64,000 bases of DNA from Caenispirillum salinarum_A (GTDB lineage Bacteria; Pseudomonadota; Alphaproteobacteria; Rhodospirillales; Rhodospirillaceae), in assembly GCF_044803115.1 (NCBI RefSeq), contig NZ_CP085224.1, forward strand, positions 930,001 through 994,000, written 5' to 3'. Of the stretch, positions 53,509 through 60,848 are shown piece after piece. The notes beneath the pieces were generated by a model, which had not been told where the DNA came from, made no database searches, and was given only the letters and a program-made list of their open reading frames with translations. Made by a program: the position numbers and the translations under genes. How positions within the stretch are numbered: the first letter of the stretch is position 1; each line of letters opens with the position of its first letter.

Positions 53509-54390
53509 TCAGGCGTAAAGCGAGACCGGGTTCTCAAGCGTCCCGATGCCGCTGATGTCGATGCGCACCCGGTCGCCGTCGCGGAGGTAGCGCGGCGGGT
53601 CGAAGCCGATGCCTACCCCCGCCGGCGTGCCGGTCGCGATGATGTCCCCCGGCCGCAGGGTGATGCCCCGGCTGATGGTGCTGATCAAGGTCGGCACGTC
53701 GAAGATCAGCGCCGTGGTCGGCGCGTCCTGGCGCAATTCGTCGTTCACCCAGCAGCGCACCACCATGTCGTCCAGCGAAACCGAGTCCGCCGTCGCCACC
53801 CATGGCCCCATGGGACAGAAGGTGTCCTGCGACTTGCCCAGAAGCCACTGCTTGTGGCGCCCCTGGATGTCGCGGGCCGTGACGTCGTTGACGATGGTGT
53901 AGCCGAAGATGTGTTCCAGCGCGCGCTCCTTCGGAATGGCTCGGCCGCCGGTGCCGATGATGACCGCCAGTTCGGCCTCGTAGTCGATGGCCGTGCTGAT
54001 GTCCGGGTCGATGAGGATCGGCCGGTTGGGGCCGATGACGCTCTCCGGGACCTTGGAAAAGATGATGGGGGCGTCCGGCACCGCGCCCGACGCCGCGCTC
54101 ATGTCGAAGCCCGACTTGGCGAACTCGTGGGCGTGGTCGAAGTAGTTCTTGCCGACGCAGAAGATGTTGCGGGTCGGGCGCGGAATGGGCGCGTCTAGGG
54201 TCACGTCGGCCAGTGGCACGGGCTCGCCGGCCTCCGGCAGGGAACGCCCCGCCGCCGCGCCTTCCACGATCGCCCGTACGCCGAGCGCCGCAGCGTCGTC
54301 GGAGAGGGCCAGGGGGCTCACGGCGGTGCGGTCATCGGACACCAGGCCGACATGGCGCCGGCCGCTGGCGGTGTAGGTGGCGAGCAGCAT
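53509..54390 (-). CDS. Fumarylacetoacetate hydrolase family protein
   Basis: A 293-residue FAH-superfamily enzyme. The active core has NIFCVGKNYFDHAHEF, the metal-ligand segment DYEAELAVIIGTGGR, GYTIVNDVTARDIQ, and GDIIATGTPAGVGIG near the C-terminus. These Mg-dependent enzymes hydrolyse or decarboxylate beta-keto acids in catabolic pathways. It ends a minus-strand operon with a TRAP transporter (4-nt gap upstream), so it likely processes the imported acid. The substrate cannot be named. Confidence 0.9.
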   Translation of the reverse strand: MLLATYTASGRRHVGLVSDDRTAVSPLALSDDAAALGVRAIVEGAAAGRSLPEAGEPVPLADVTLDAPIPRPTRNIFCVGKNYFDHAHEFAKSGFDMSAASGAVPDAPIIFSKVPESVIGPNRPILIDPDISTAIDYEAELAVIIGTGGRAIPKERALEHIFGYTIVNDVTARDIQGRHKQWLLGKSQDTFCPMGPWVATADSVSLDDMVVRCWVNDELRQDAPTTALIFDVPTLISTISRGITLRPGDIIATGTPAGVGIGFDPPRYLRDGDRVRIDISGIGTLENPVSLYA

Positions 54391-54394
54391 CAGG

Positions 54395-56347
54395 TCATAT
54401 CCTCCGGTCACGATGAGCATTTTGCGATGTGGACGATGAACGCGGCGCGCGCGGCACCGGCAGACCGAGCGCCAGCGCGAGCCCGGCTGCGAACAGCACC
54501 AGGCCCCCGGCGTCCACCCACCAGTGCGCCGGGAACAGCAACAGGACCGATGCGGCGAACAGTACAAGGCGCGGCGCCAGGCCCATCCGCTCCGTCACGA
54601 AGGTGCAGCCCTGCAGCGCCATGGCCAGCGCGGTCAGCCCCACAAGGTGGCCCGCCGTCGCGTGGACGATGTCCCACCAGGTTCCGTACAGCAGGATGCC
54701 CGGCGCGTAAATGAAGCTGAACGGCAGCAGTACCAGCATCGCCCCGTATTTCAGCGCCGCGACGCCGGTGCGGATGGGGTCCGATCCCGCGATGGCGGCA
54801 GCGGCGAACGCCGAGACGCACACGGGCGGCGTGATGTTGGACAGGCAAGCGGCATAGAACACCACCAGATGGGCGGCGATGGTCGGCACCCCCAGCTTGA
54901 TAAGGGCCGGGGCGGCCACGACCGACAGGATGATGTAGGAGCCCGTGGTGCTCGACCCCATGCCAATGATGACGGAAATCAGCATCACCAGCAGGGCCGC
55001 CAGCAGCAGCATGCCGCCGGAGAAGTCGACCAGGACGGCCGAGAACTTCAGCCCCAGGCCCGACAGCACGATGCCGCCGATGATGATGCCCAGCGTCCCG
55101 ATTGCGGCGCCGGCGGCGGTGTTCGCGTGGGCGCCGCCGATCAGCCCGCTGACGATGTCGCGCGGGCCCATGCGGGTTTCCTTGCGCAGCCAGGACAGGA
55201 CCAGCGCGGAAACGCTGCCCCAGAAGGCGCCGACCTCGGGCGAATAACCGTTGAACAGCAGCCCGACGATGACGATGAGCGGGATGAAAAAGTGCCAGCC
55301 GCGCTTCAGAACGGGCCACAGGTCGGGTGTTTCCTCCCGCGACATCCCCTTCATGCCGGTGCGGACGGCCTCCAGGTCCACCATCAGCAGAACGAAGATG
55401 AAGAACAGGGTGGCCGGAATGATGTTCATGACGGCGATGCCGAGGTAGCTGCTCTCGGTCAGGGTGGCCAGGATGAAGACACCCGCGCCCATGATGGGCG
55501 GCATGAACTGGCCGCCGGTGGATGCGATGGCCTCGATGCCGCCGGCGACGTGCGGCCGGAACCCGATGCGCTTCATCAAGGGGATGGTGAAGGCGCCGGT
55601 GGATACCACGTTGGCAACCGACGATCCGGAAATGGAGCCGAACAGCGCCGAGGTCATGGTGGCGATCTTCGCCGGCCCGCCGCGCCAGCGGCCGGTCAGG
55701 GCGGTCGCCAGGTCCATGAAGAACCGGCCCGCGCCGCTGCGCTCCAGGAAGGCGCCGAAGACCATGAAGGGGAAGACAAAGGTTGCGAAGGTGGCCGTGA
55801 TGACGCCGAAGATGGCTTCCTGCGTCGAGTACGTGAACTCTATGATCCGCTCGACGGTCAGGCCGGGGTGGCTCAACTTGCCGGGCAGCCATTGGCCGTA
55901 ATAAAGCTGCACCAGGAAGATCAGCCCCAGCACCAGCAGCGCCGGCCCGAGCACGCGGCGCGTGGTCTCCAGCATCACGACGATGCAGATGGCGCCCATG
56001 GTCAGGTCCCATGTGTTGGGCGCGCTGACGCGGAACATGGCGTAGGAGATGTACTGGTCCATCCAGTAGCCGACCGACACCACGGCGGCGGCGCACATCA
56101 CCAGGTCGAACAGGCTGGGGCGGTGCGCCGGCGCGCCTTTCCGCGCCGGGTAGAGCAGGAACACCAGGACCGAAGTGAACAGCAGGTAGAAGCCGCGGTT
56201 GGACTCCGTGGATTCGATGCCGAAGCCCGAGGTGTACATGTACCAGCCGGCGAAGAACGCGGCGACGCCGGCGTAAAGCAGCGCCCACCAGCCGCGCAGG
56301 GTGCGGCCCTTGGCGGAAAACTCGCCGAACCATGTGGGAGCCGTCAT
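54395..56347 (-). CDS. TRAP transporter permease, fused 4TM/12TM type
   Basis: A 650-residue multi-span membrane protein of the TAXI-TRAP permease family in which DctQ-like and DctM-like parts are one chain. Typical DctM segments are visible: GSISGSSVANVVSTGAFTIP, FMPPIMGAGVFILA, GMGSSTTGSYIILSV, NITPPVCVSAFAAAAIAGSD. ATG 56347 has GGAGG upstream. It imports a small organic acid with the Na+ or H+ gradient, together with the TAXI receptor encoded just upstream. Confidence 0.93.
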   Translation of the reverse strand: MTAPTWFGEFSAKGRTLRGWWALLYAGVAAFFAGWYMYTSGFGIESTESNRGFYLLFTSVLVFLLYPARKGAPAHRPSLFDLVMCAAAVVSVGYWMDQYISYAMFRVSAPNTWDLTMGAICIVVMLETTRRVLGPALLVLGLIFLVQLYYGQWLPGKLSHPGLTVERIIEFTYSTQEAIFGVITATFATFVFPFMVFGAFLERSGAGRFFMDLATALTGRWRGGPAKIATMTSALFGSISGSSVANVVSTGAFTIPLMKRIGFRPHVAGGIEAIASTGGQFMPPIMGAGVFILATLTESSYLGIAVMNIIPATLFFIFVLLMVDLEAVRTGMKGMSREETPDLWPVLKRGWHFFIPLIVIVGLLFNGYSPEVGAFWGSVSALVLSWLRKETRMGPRDIVSGLIGGAHANTAAGAAIGTLGIIIGGIVLSGLGLKFSAVLVDFSGGMLLLAALLVMLISVIIGMGSSTTGSYIILSVVAAPALIKLGVPTIAAHLVVFYAACLSNITPPVCVSAFAAAAIAGSDPIRTGVAALKYGAMLVLLPFSFIYAPGILLYGTWWDIVHATAGHLVGLTALAMALQGCTFVTERMGLAPRLVLFAASVLLLFPAHWWVDAGGLVLFAAGLALALGLPVPRAPRSSSTSQNAHRDRRI

Positions 56348-56447
56348 GCAGCGCCTCCGGCAGGCTTCGCGGGATCGGGAACGGGGCGGACGGCGGCCGT
56401 GCGGGTCTGGATCGCGCACGGCCGCCGGCGTCATGGCGGGTCGGACA

Positions 56448-57416
56448 TCACTCCTCCCACATGCCCTGCTCCTTGTAGAATTCCTCGGCGCCCGGGTGCA
56501 TGGGCGCACCCAGCTTGGCGAAGTTCTCGTTGGACGGCGAAAGCTGCTTCCAGTTGCGGTGGCCCGACTCCAGTTCCTCGCGCGTCTCGGGGTCGTACAC
56601 GTGCTCCAGGATTTTCTTGACGGTTTCCTTCGGCACGCGCTCGTGCGCCACCCAGTAGACGGTGGTGTAGGGCAGGGTGGTCTCGGGCACGCCCTTGTAC
56701 ATATCTGCCGGAAGGTCGGCGGCGTAGTAGAAGGGATAGGTCTCCTCGATCTTCGACATTTCCTCGTCGGTGTAGGGAATGACGTTCACGTCGTGGGTCT
56801 CGGCCAGTTCGCTCACGGCCGCCGCCGGAGCCGAGGACTGGCAGAAGGCGTCGATCTGGCGGTTGCCGAGAGCGCGGCCGGCATCGGCGAAGGTCATCAT
56901 GCGCGGCTCGACGCTCTCCTGCATGTCCAGCGCCTTGAGGATGTTGGTGCAGTTGAACACCGTGCCCGAGCCCGGCGGGCCCAGGGCGACCGTCTTTCCC
57001 TCCAGGTCGGAGACGGACTCGATGTCGTTTTCCTCCAGGGTCACGAAGTAGGTCGGGCCCTCGTAGGCCTTGGCCACGCCGCGCAGCATGTCGCCCTTCG
57101 GCCCGTTGGCGAAGGGTCCTTCCGGGGTCTGGGCGAGATAGACGTGCGAGCCGTACACGATGCCCATGTCCAGCTCGCCCTTGATCAGCCGCTTGGCGTT
57201 CTCGGTGGAGCCGCCGGTGGTGACCTGGGTGACGTTGACGTCGGGCAGATCGCGCGACAGCACCGTGCCGGCGGTGCCGACCATGTAGTACATCACGCCG
57301 CCGGGGCTGGAGCCGCCCCACGCCACGTCCTTCACCTCGTCCTGCGCCTGGGCGCCGACGGCGGTCATGGCGACGCCGAGGGCGACGGCGGCGGCCATTG
57401 TGTTGTGCATCTGCAT
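56448..57416 (-). CDS. TAXI-family TRAP transporter solute receptor
   Basis: A 322-residue periplasmic binding protein with a signal peptide (AVALGVAMTAVGAQAQ) and the TAXI fold: GGSSPGGVMYYMVGTAGT, TTGGSTENAKRLIKGELDMGI (one continuous family block), GPPGSGTVFNCTNILKAL, TEEMSK-type helices. GGGAGG lies upstream of ATG 57416. First gene of the TAXI-TRAP-FAH operon. Two GGACCAA half-sites at 57493-57511 lie in its control region. Confidence 0.93.
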   Translation of the reverse strand: MQMHNTMAAAVALGVAMTAVGAQAQDEVKDVAWGGSSPGGVMYYMVGTAGTVLSRDLPDVNVTQVTTGGSTENAKRLIKGELDMGIVYGSHVYLAQTPEGPFANGPKGDMLRGVAKAYEGPTYFVTLEENDIESVSDLEGKTVALGPPGSGTVFNCTNILKALDMQESVEPRMMTFADAGRALGNRQIDAFCQSSAPAAAVSELAETHDVNVIPYTDEEMSKIEETYPFYYAADLPADMYKGVPETTLPYTTVYWVAHERVPKETVKKILEHVYDPETREELESGHRNWKQLSPSNENFAKLGAPMHPGAEEFYKEQGMWEE

Positions 57417-57492
57417 GGAGTCCTCCCGATGTTCGAACGTGTCCGCGCGGCGGGATGGCGCGGCGGAGTTCCTTTTCATTGGGCGGTGCGGG

Positions 57493-57511
57493 TCGGACCA
57501 ATAGTGGACCA
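57493..57511. promoter_or_regulatory. GGACCAA direct repeat in the TRAP operon control region
   Basis: GGACCAATA and GGACCAAG lie 11 bp apart, 77 nt upstream of the TAXI start. They resemble the TACCAA half-site of the operator before the divergent GntR gene and may be a weaker site for the same regulator. Confidence 0.35.
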
Positions 57512-57633
57512 AGTTCCGCTGAGCCACGTAAAGCATGAACCAATGAGCCGTCGGGGATCAACGCGGGGGCCCTGGTTCATCCGGCGTAGCACCATTTACA
57601 GCACTTTTTTCGCGCCAGTTTGCGCAGAGGCTT

Positions 57634-57675
57634 TTGACGCGCAGCGCTTGTACCAATATGCTGTATTGGTACAAG
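57634..57675 (+). promoter_or_regulatory. GntR gene promoter overlapped by a 29-bp operator
   Basis: TTGACG (57634-57639), 17-nt spacer, TATGCT (57657-57662) form a sigma-70 promoter. Lying across its spacer and -10 is a perfect inverted repeat with 12-bp arms CTTGTACCAATA (57647-57658) and TATTGGTACAAG (57664-57675) around TGCTG. The arms contain the TTGTAC/GTACAA core usual for FadR-type operators. Binding here would block RNA polymerase, hence autorepression. Confidence 0.75.
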
Positions 57676-57694
57676 CCACCTGCCGGATACGCCG

Positions 57695-58426
57695 ATGTCT
57701 GCATCCGAAACAGCCTTCAACCGCTTGCGCCGCATGATCCTGGAGTCGGAATTACCCCCGCGGCGCCGTTTGCCGCCGGAGAGGGATCTGGCGGCCGATT
57801 TCGGGGTCAGCCGCGGTGCCCTGCGTGGGGCCCTTGCGCGGCTGGAGGAGGAGGGGCTGATCTGGCGCCATGTCGGGCGCGGCACCTTCGTGACGTCCCG
57901 CGTCGCCGCGGCCGCCAGCATGGCTCCGGCGCCGACTGCCGATGATGGGAGCGGCGAGACGGGACCGGCGGCCCCTCCGCGGTTGTTCCGGCCGGATACC
58001 ACGAATCCGCAGGAGGTCATGGAAGCGCGGCTGATCCTGGAGCCGCACCTGTGCGGCCTGGCGGCCCACCGTTCGTCACCCGCCCAGATCGCCTTCATGG
58101 AGACGTGTCTGGCGGAGGGCGCGGCCGCCGAGGACATTCCCACCTTCGAGCGCTGGGACGGCGCCCTGCATCGCAGCATTGCGGAGGCCGCCGGCAACAG
58201 CCTGATGGCGGAAGTCTTTCGCGCCATCGACAGCGTCCGGGACCAGGAAATCTGGGGCCGCCTGAAGCGCCAGAGCGTCACGCCGGAGCGGCGTCGCGCC
58301 TATGTGCGGCAGCATGGTGCGGTCGTCGAAGCCATCCGCGACCGCGACGCCGAGGCCGCCAAGCGCCTGATGCGCGAGCACCTGACGGCGGTGCGGCAGA
58401 ACATGCTGGGGTCGGCCGGCGAATAG
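57695..58426 (+). CDS. GntR/FadR-family regulator of the TRAP-FAH cluster
   Basis: 243 residues. The winged HTH (SELPPRRRLPPERDLAADFG, VSRGALRGALARLEEEGLI) is followed by a flexible Ala/Pro linker (~72-95) and an FCD domain (MEARLILEPHLCGLAA, WDGALHRSIAEAAGNS, RQHGAVVEAIRDRDAE with metal-binding His). It is divergent from the TAXI-TRAP-FAH operon and preceded by the 29-bp operator, so it most likely represses itself and that operon until the imported acid binds. Confidence 0.9.
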   Translation: MSASETAFNRLRRMILESELPPRRRLPPERDLAADFGVSRGALRGALARLEEEGLIWRHVGRGTFVTSRVAAAASMAPAPTADDGSGETGPAAPPRLFRPDTTNPQEVMEARLILEPHLCGLAAHRSSPAQIAFMETCLAEGAAAEDIPTFERWDGALHRSIAEAAGNSLMAEVFRAIDSVRDQEIWGRLKRQSVTPERRRAYVRQHGAVVEAIRDRDAEAAKRLMREHLTAVRQNMLGSAGE

Positions 58427-58959
58427 CCCGGCGGCAGAGGCGGCGTGCAGTGGCCGGCGGTGCAGAATTGATGGTCACGTCGCCGACGGTCTTCCGCCGG
58501 AATGCCAAAGGCAAGGCCAGATGTTCGATCAAGACGACGTCCGCCTCTCACGATGCTCATCTCCGCGCAGGGCGGATGGTGTTCCGTTACGCCACCATCG
58601 CCGGGTCCGCGACGATCAGCCGGCGCATCATGTCGTGGTCATCGCCCGGCGTGATGCTGATCGCACGGCCACGGCAAGTACCTGATCGTCGACAAGATCC
58701 CCAAGGCCTTCGCCAACTACTTCGAGGCCGAGCAACTCGCCCGCTGGATGGACCTCTGACCCGCACGATCGCCGTGGCCAAGCATGGTGGGGCGACGACG
58801 CGGCCGCGCGGATGGTCGAGGCGCTGCCCTCGGCAGTGCCCTGCCGGAAGCGGTCGGGCAGGACGCGCGCCCAGGTGGAAGGTTTGCCGCACGTCATCGA
58901 CGCGCTGATTGCCGGCTTGCCCGCGTCGCCAGACGGTCCGGTTTGATGCATCCGCTTGT
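58427..58959. other. Degenerate intergenic region with short coding debris
   Basis: No complete gene is seen. Two plus-strand tails look like gene remnants: HGKYLIVDKIPKAFANYFEA, then EQLARWMDL ending at 58759, and MVEALPSAVPCRKRSGRTRA, then VEGLPHVIDALIAGLP ending near 58947. Neither has a start with a ribosome-binding site and I do not recognise either family. The stretch is probably a decayed insertion zone. Confidence 0.4.
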
Positions 58960-59538
58960 TCAGTGATGCGGTGCTTCTCCGCCCGCGACCGCCAGGTGGT
59001 GTGCCTGGTGGTGCATCCCGATGGTCATGATGCCGATGAAGCCGAGGCCGCGGATCATGCCCGTTTCGGCGCCGGTGACGGTGAGCCGGGCGCCGCCGTC
59101 GATCTCCTCGGCCGTCATCGTCATGCCCTCCGCGCCCGTCATCGTTTGCGCGTGGGCGGGAACCATGCGGCGGATGGCGCCGACCACGTCGGGAGCGTCA
59201 GCCGTCACGTCGAAGGCCGCGCCGCCCGGCACGGGGCGGCTTGAGACATCGGCGCGCAGCGTGACCGCGTCCATGTCGATCAGGTGCCGGCGCAGCGCCG
59301 CGATGTCGACCTTGCTCCAGTCCGTCTCCGGATCGCTTCGGAGTATGTCCACGATCTCCGCGATGGCGGCGAATGCGGCTTGTCCCGGCTCTTTCGGTGC
59401 GGATGCGGCCGTCTCGGCCGGCTTATGGTCCGCCGCATGGGAATGGCCCATGGCCGTCGAGTGGTTGTCGGCGGCCGAGGCTGCCGTGGCGGCGAGTGCG
59501 GTCGCGAGGCATCCGGCGATGAGCGGCAAGATTTTCAT
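58960..59538 (-). CDS. Exported His/Met-rich protein of unknown function
   Basis: 192 residues with a Sec signal peptide (LPLIAGCLATALAATAASA). The mature N-terminus has a His cluster (STAMGHSHAADHKP). The body alternates short helices and strands (FAAIAEIVDILRSDPETDWS, KVDIAALRRHLIDMDAVTL). The C-terminus has another His-rich stretch (GMHHQAHHLAVAGGEAPHH). The two His-rich ends suggest periplasmic metal binding, but this is inference. It is convergent with nothing and divergent from the chimeric gene. Confidence 0.65.
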   Translation of the reverse strand: MKILPLIAGCLATALAATAASAADNHSTAMGHSHAADHKPAETAASAPKEPGQAAFAAIAEIVDILRSDPETDWSKVDIAALRRHLIDMDAVTLRADVSSRPVPGGAAFDVTADAPDVVGAIRRMVPAHAQTMTGAEGMTMTAEEIDGGARLTVTGAETGMIRGLGFIGIMTIGMHHQAHHLAVAGGEAPHH

Positions 59539-59720
59539 GAACAGGCTTCCTTCCGACCGGTGTTCTGGCGGTGTGCGGGGCATCGCACATCAGGATGGTC
59601 TGTCCGGAGAGGCCGTTCAAGGCGGCAGCGTCCGTACCGCCCCGGCTCATGATCCCGTTGCTCCCGGCTCCCGGCACAGCGGCGGGCGTGCCATGCCCCG
59701 CGCGCATGACGGAAACCCGC

Positions 59721-59754
59721 ATATGCGGGCGGACGTATATGCGAATCGTCGCAT
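59721..59754. promoter_or_regulatory. ArsR-type operator-like repeats
   Basis: ATATGCG occurs twice, at 59721-59727 and 59737-59743. The second overlaps an inverted repeat ATGCGA-ATCG-TCGCAT (59739-59754) that ends 9 nt before the start of the ArsR/thioredoxin chimera. AT-flanked imperfect palindromes in this position are typical ArsR/SmtB operators. Confidence 0.45.
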
Positions 59755-59763
59755 GTTCTCCCC

Positions 59764-60006
59764 ATGAACACGATCATGAACATCCTGGCCGCCGTGGCCG
59801 ACCCGTTGCGCCTTCGGTCTCTCGCCCTGATCGAGAAAAAGGCCGCCGACCTCGGCATCGAGGTGGAGGTCGAGAAGGTGACCGACATGGGCGCCATCAT
59901 GGGCTACGGCGTCATGTCGACGCCGGGTGTGGTCATCGATGAAACGGTCGTCCACGCCGGCGGCATCCCCAAGGCCGAGGCCGTGGAAGCCTGGCTGAAC
60001 GACTGA
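59764..60006 (+). CDS. Chimera of an ArsR N-terminus and a thioredoxin-like C-terminus
   Basis: 80 residues that look like two proteins joined by a deletion. The first ~23 (ILAAVADPLRLRSLAL) match the start of ArsR-family regulators. From about residue 25 the sequence is the second half of a redox-active disulfide (TM0996-type) thioredoxin: AADLGIEVEVEKVTDMGAIM, YGVMSTPGVVIDETVVHAGG. The CxxC active site and the HTH are both missing, so neither activity should remain. The two source genes are commonly neighbours in ars/permease-type operons. Confidence 0.6.
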   Translation: MNTIMNILAAVADPLRLRSLALIEKKAADLGIEVEVEKVTDMGAIMGYGVMSTPGVVIDETVVHAGGIPKAEAVEAWLND

Positions 60007-60188
60007 CGCGCCCTCTTGCGCTGCGGCATGCGATGTCCGACCGTGCGGCGGCAGTGCGCGCGAGCCCTATGATCGTGACGGTCTTCGCCGTCTGCACCGC
60101 CGCCGCAGGTGGCCGAGACCGGCGAAGGAACTACCGAAAGCCGCAGCGCGTTTGTCCTGATGTTCATCAGGGAAACAAACGTTCCGTC

Positions 60189-60845
60189 ATGTCGAGGATC
60201 TTCCGCAAGAGCGCCGACACGTGGCTGCGTGTCATCATGCTGTTCGTGGCTTTGGCGCTCGTTGCGGGTGCCGGCCTCCTGGTCGCCGGTGCGGCGTCCA
60301 ACGTCACGACGCGCGAGAACATTGCGCCCGCGCAGCCCGTCCCGTTCAGCCACAAGCATCACGTCGGCGGTCTCGGGATCGACTGCCGCTATTGCCATAC
60401 CGCCGTCGAGGTGAGCGCGTCGGCCGGGCTGCCGCCGACGGAAACCTGCATGACATGCCATTCCCAGCTTTGGACCGACGCCGACCTGCTTGCGCCGGTG
60501 CGGCAGAGCTGGGCCAAGAGGACCCCCATTCACTGGGCGCGCGTTCATAACCTGCCGGATTTCGCCTACTTCGACCACTCCATCCACGTCAGTTCCGGCG
60601 TGGGCTGTGTCGAGTGCCACGGGGCCGTGGACGAAATGCCGCTCACGCGCCAGGCCGAGAACCTGCGGATGCGGTTTTGCGTCAACTGCCACGATGACCC
60701 CGCACCGCGGCTGCGGCCGCGCGAGGCCGTGTTCGACATGGAATGGACGCCGCCAGCCGACCGCCGCGCCCTCGGCGAGACGCTGGCGCAACGCTACGGC
60801 ATCGACACCGAGGACCTGACCCACTGCTACATTTGCCATAGGTGA
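60189..60845 (+). CDS. actA: Alternative complex III pentaheme cytochrome ActA
   Basis: 218 residues. One N-terminal membrane anchor (~13-36) is followed by a periplasmic domain with five heme c motifs: CRYCH (66), CMTCH (87), CVECH (140), CVNCH (164) and CYICH (213). This number and spacing fit ActA, the electron-exit subunit of alternative complex III, the quinol-oxidising functional replacement of bc1. Start ATG 60189 (MSRIFRKSADTW) is preferred; an upstream in-frame ATG at 60033 would add ~50 residues of poor composition. It is followed by actB after 3 nt. Confidence 0.92.
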   Translation: MSRIFRKSADTWLRVIMLFVALALVAGAGLLVAGAASNVTTRENIAPAQPVPFSHKHHVGGLGIDCRYCHTAVEVSASAGLPPTETCMTCHSQLWTDADLLAPVRQSWAKRTPIHWARVHNLPDFAYFDHSIHVSSGVGCVECHGAVDEMPLTRQAENLRMRFCVNCHDDPAPRLRPREAVFDMEWTPPADRRALGETLAQRYGIDTEDLTHCYICHR

Positions 60846-60848
60846 CGG

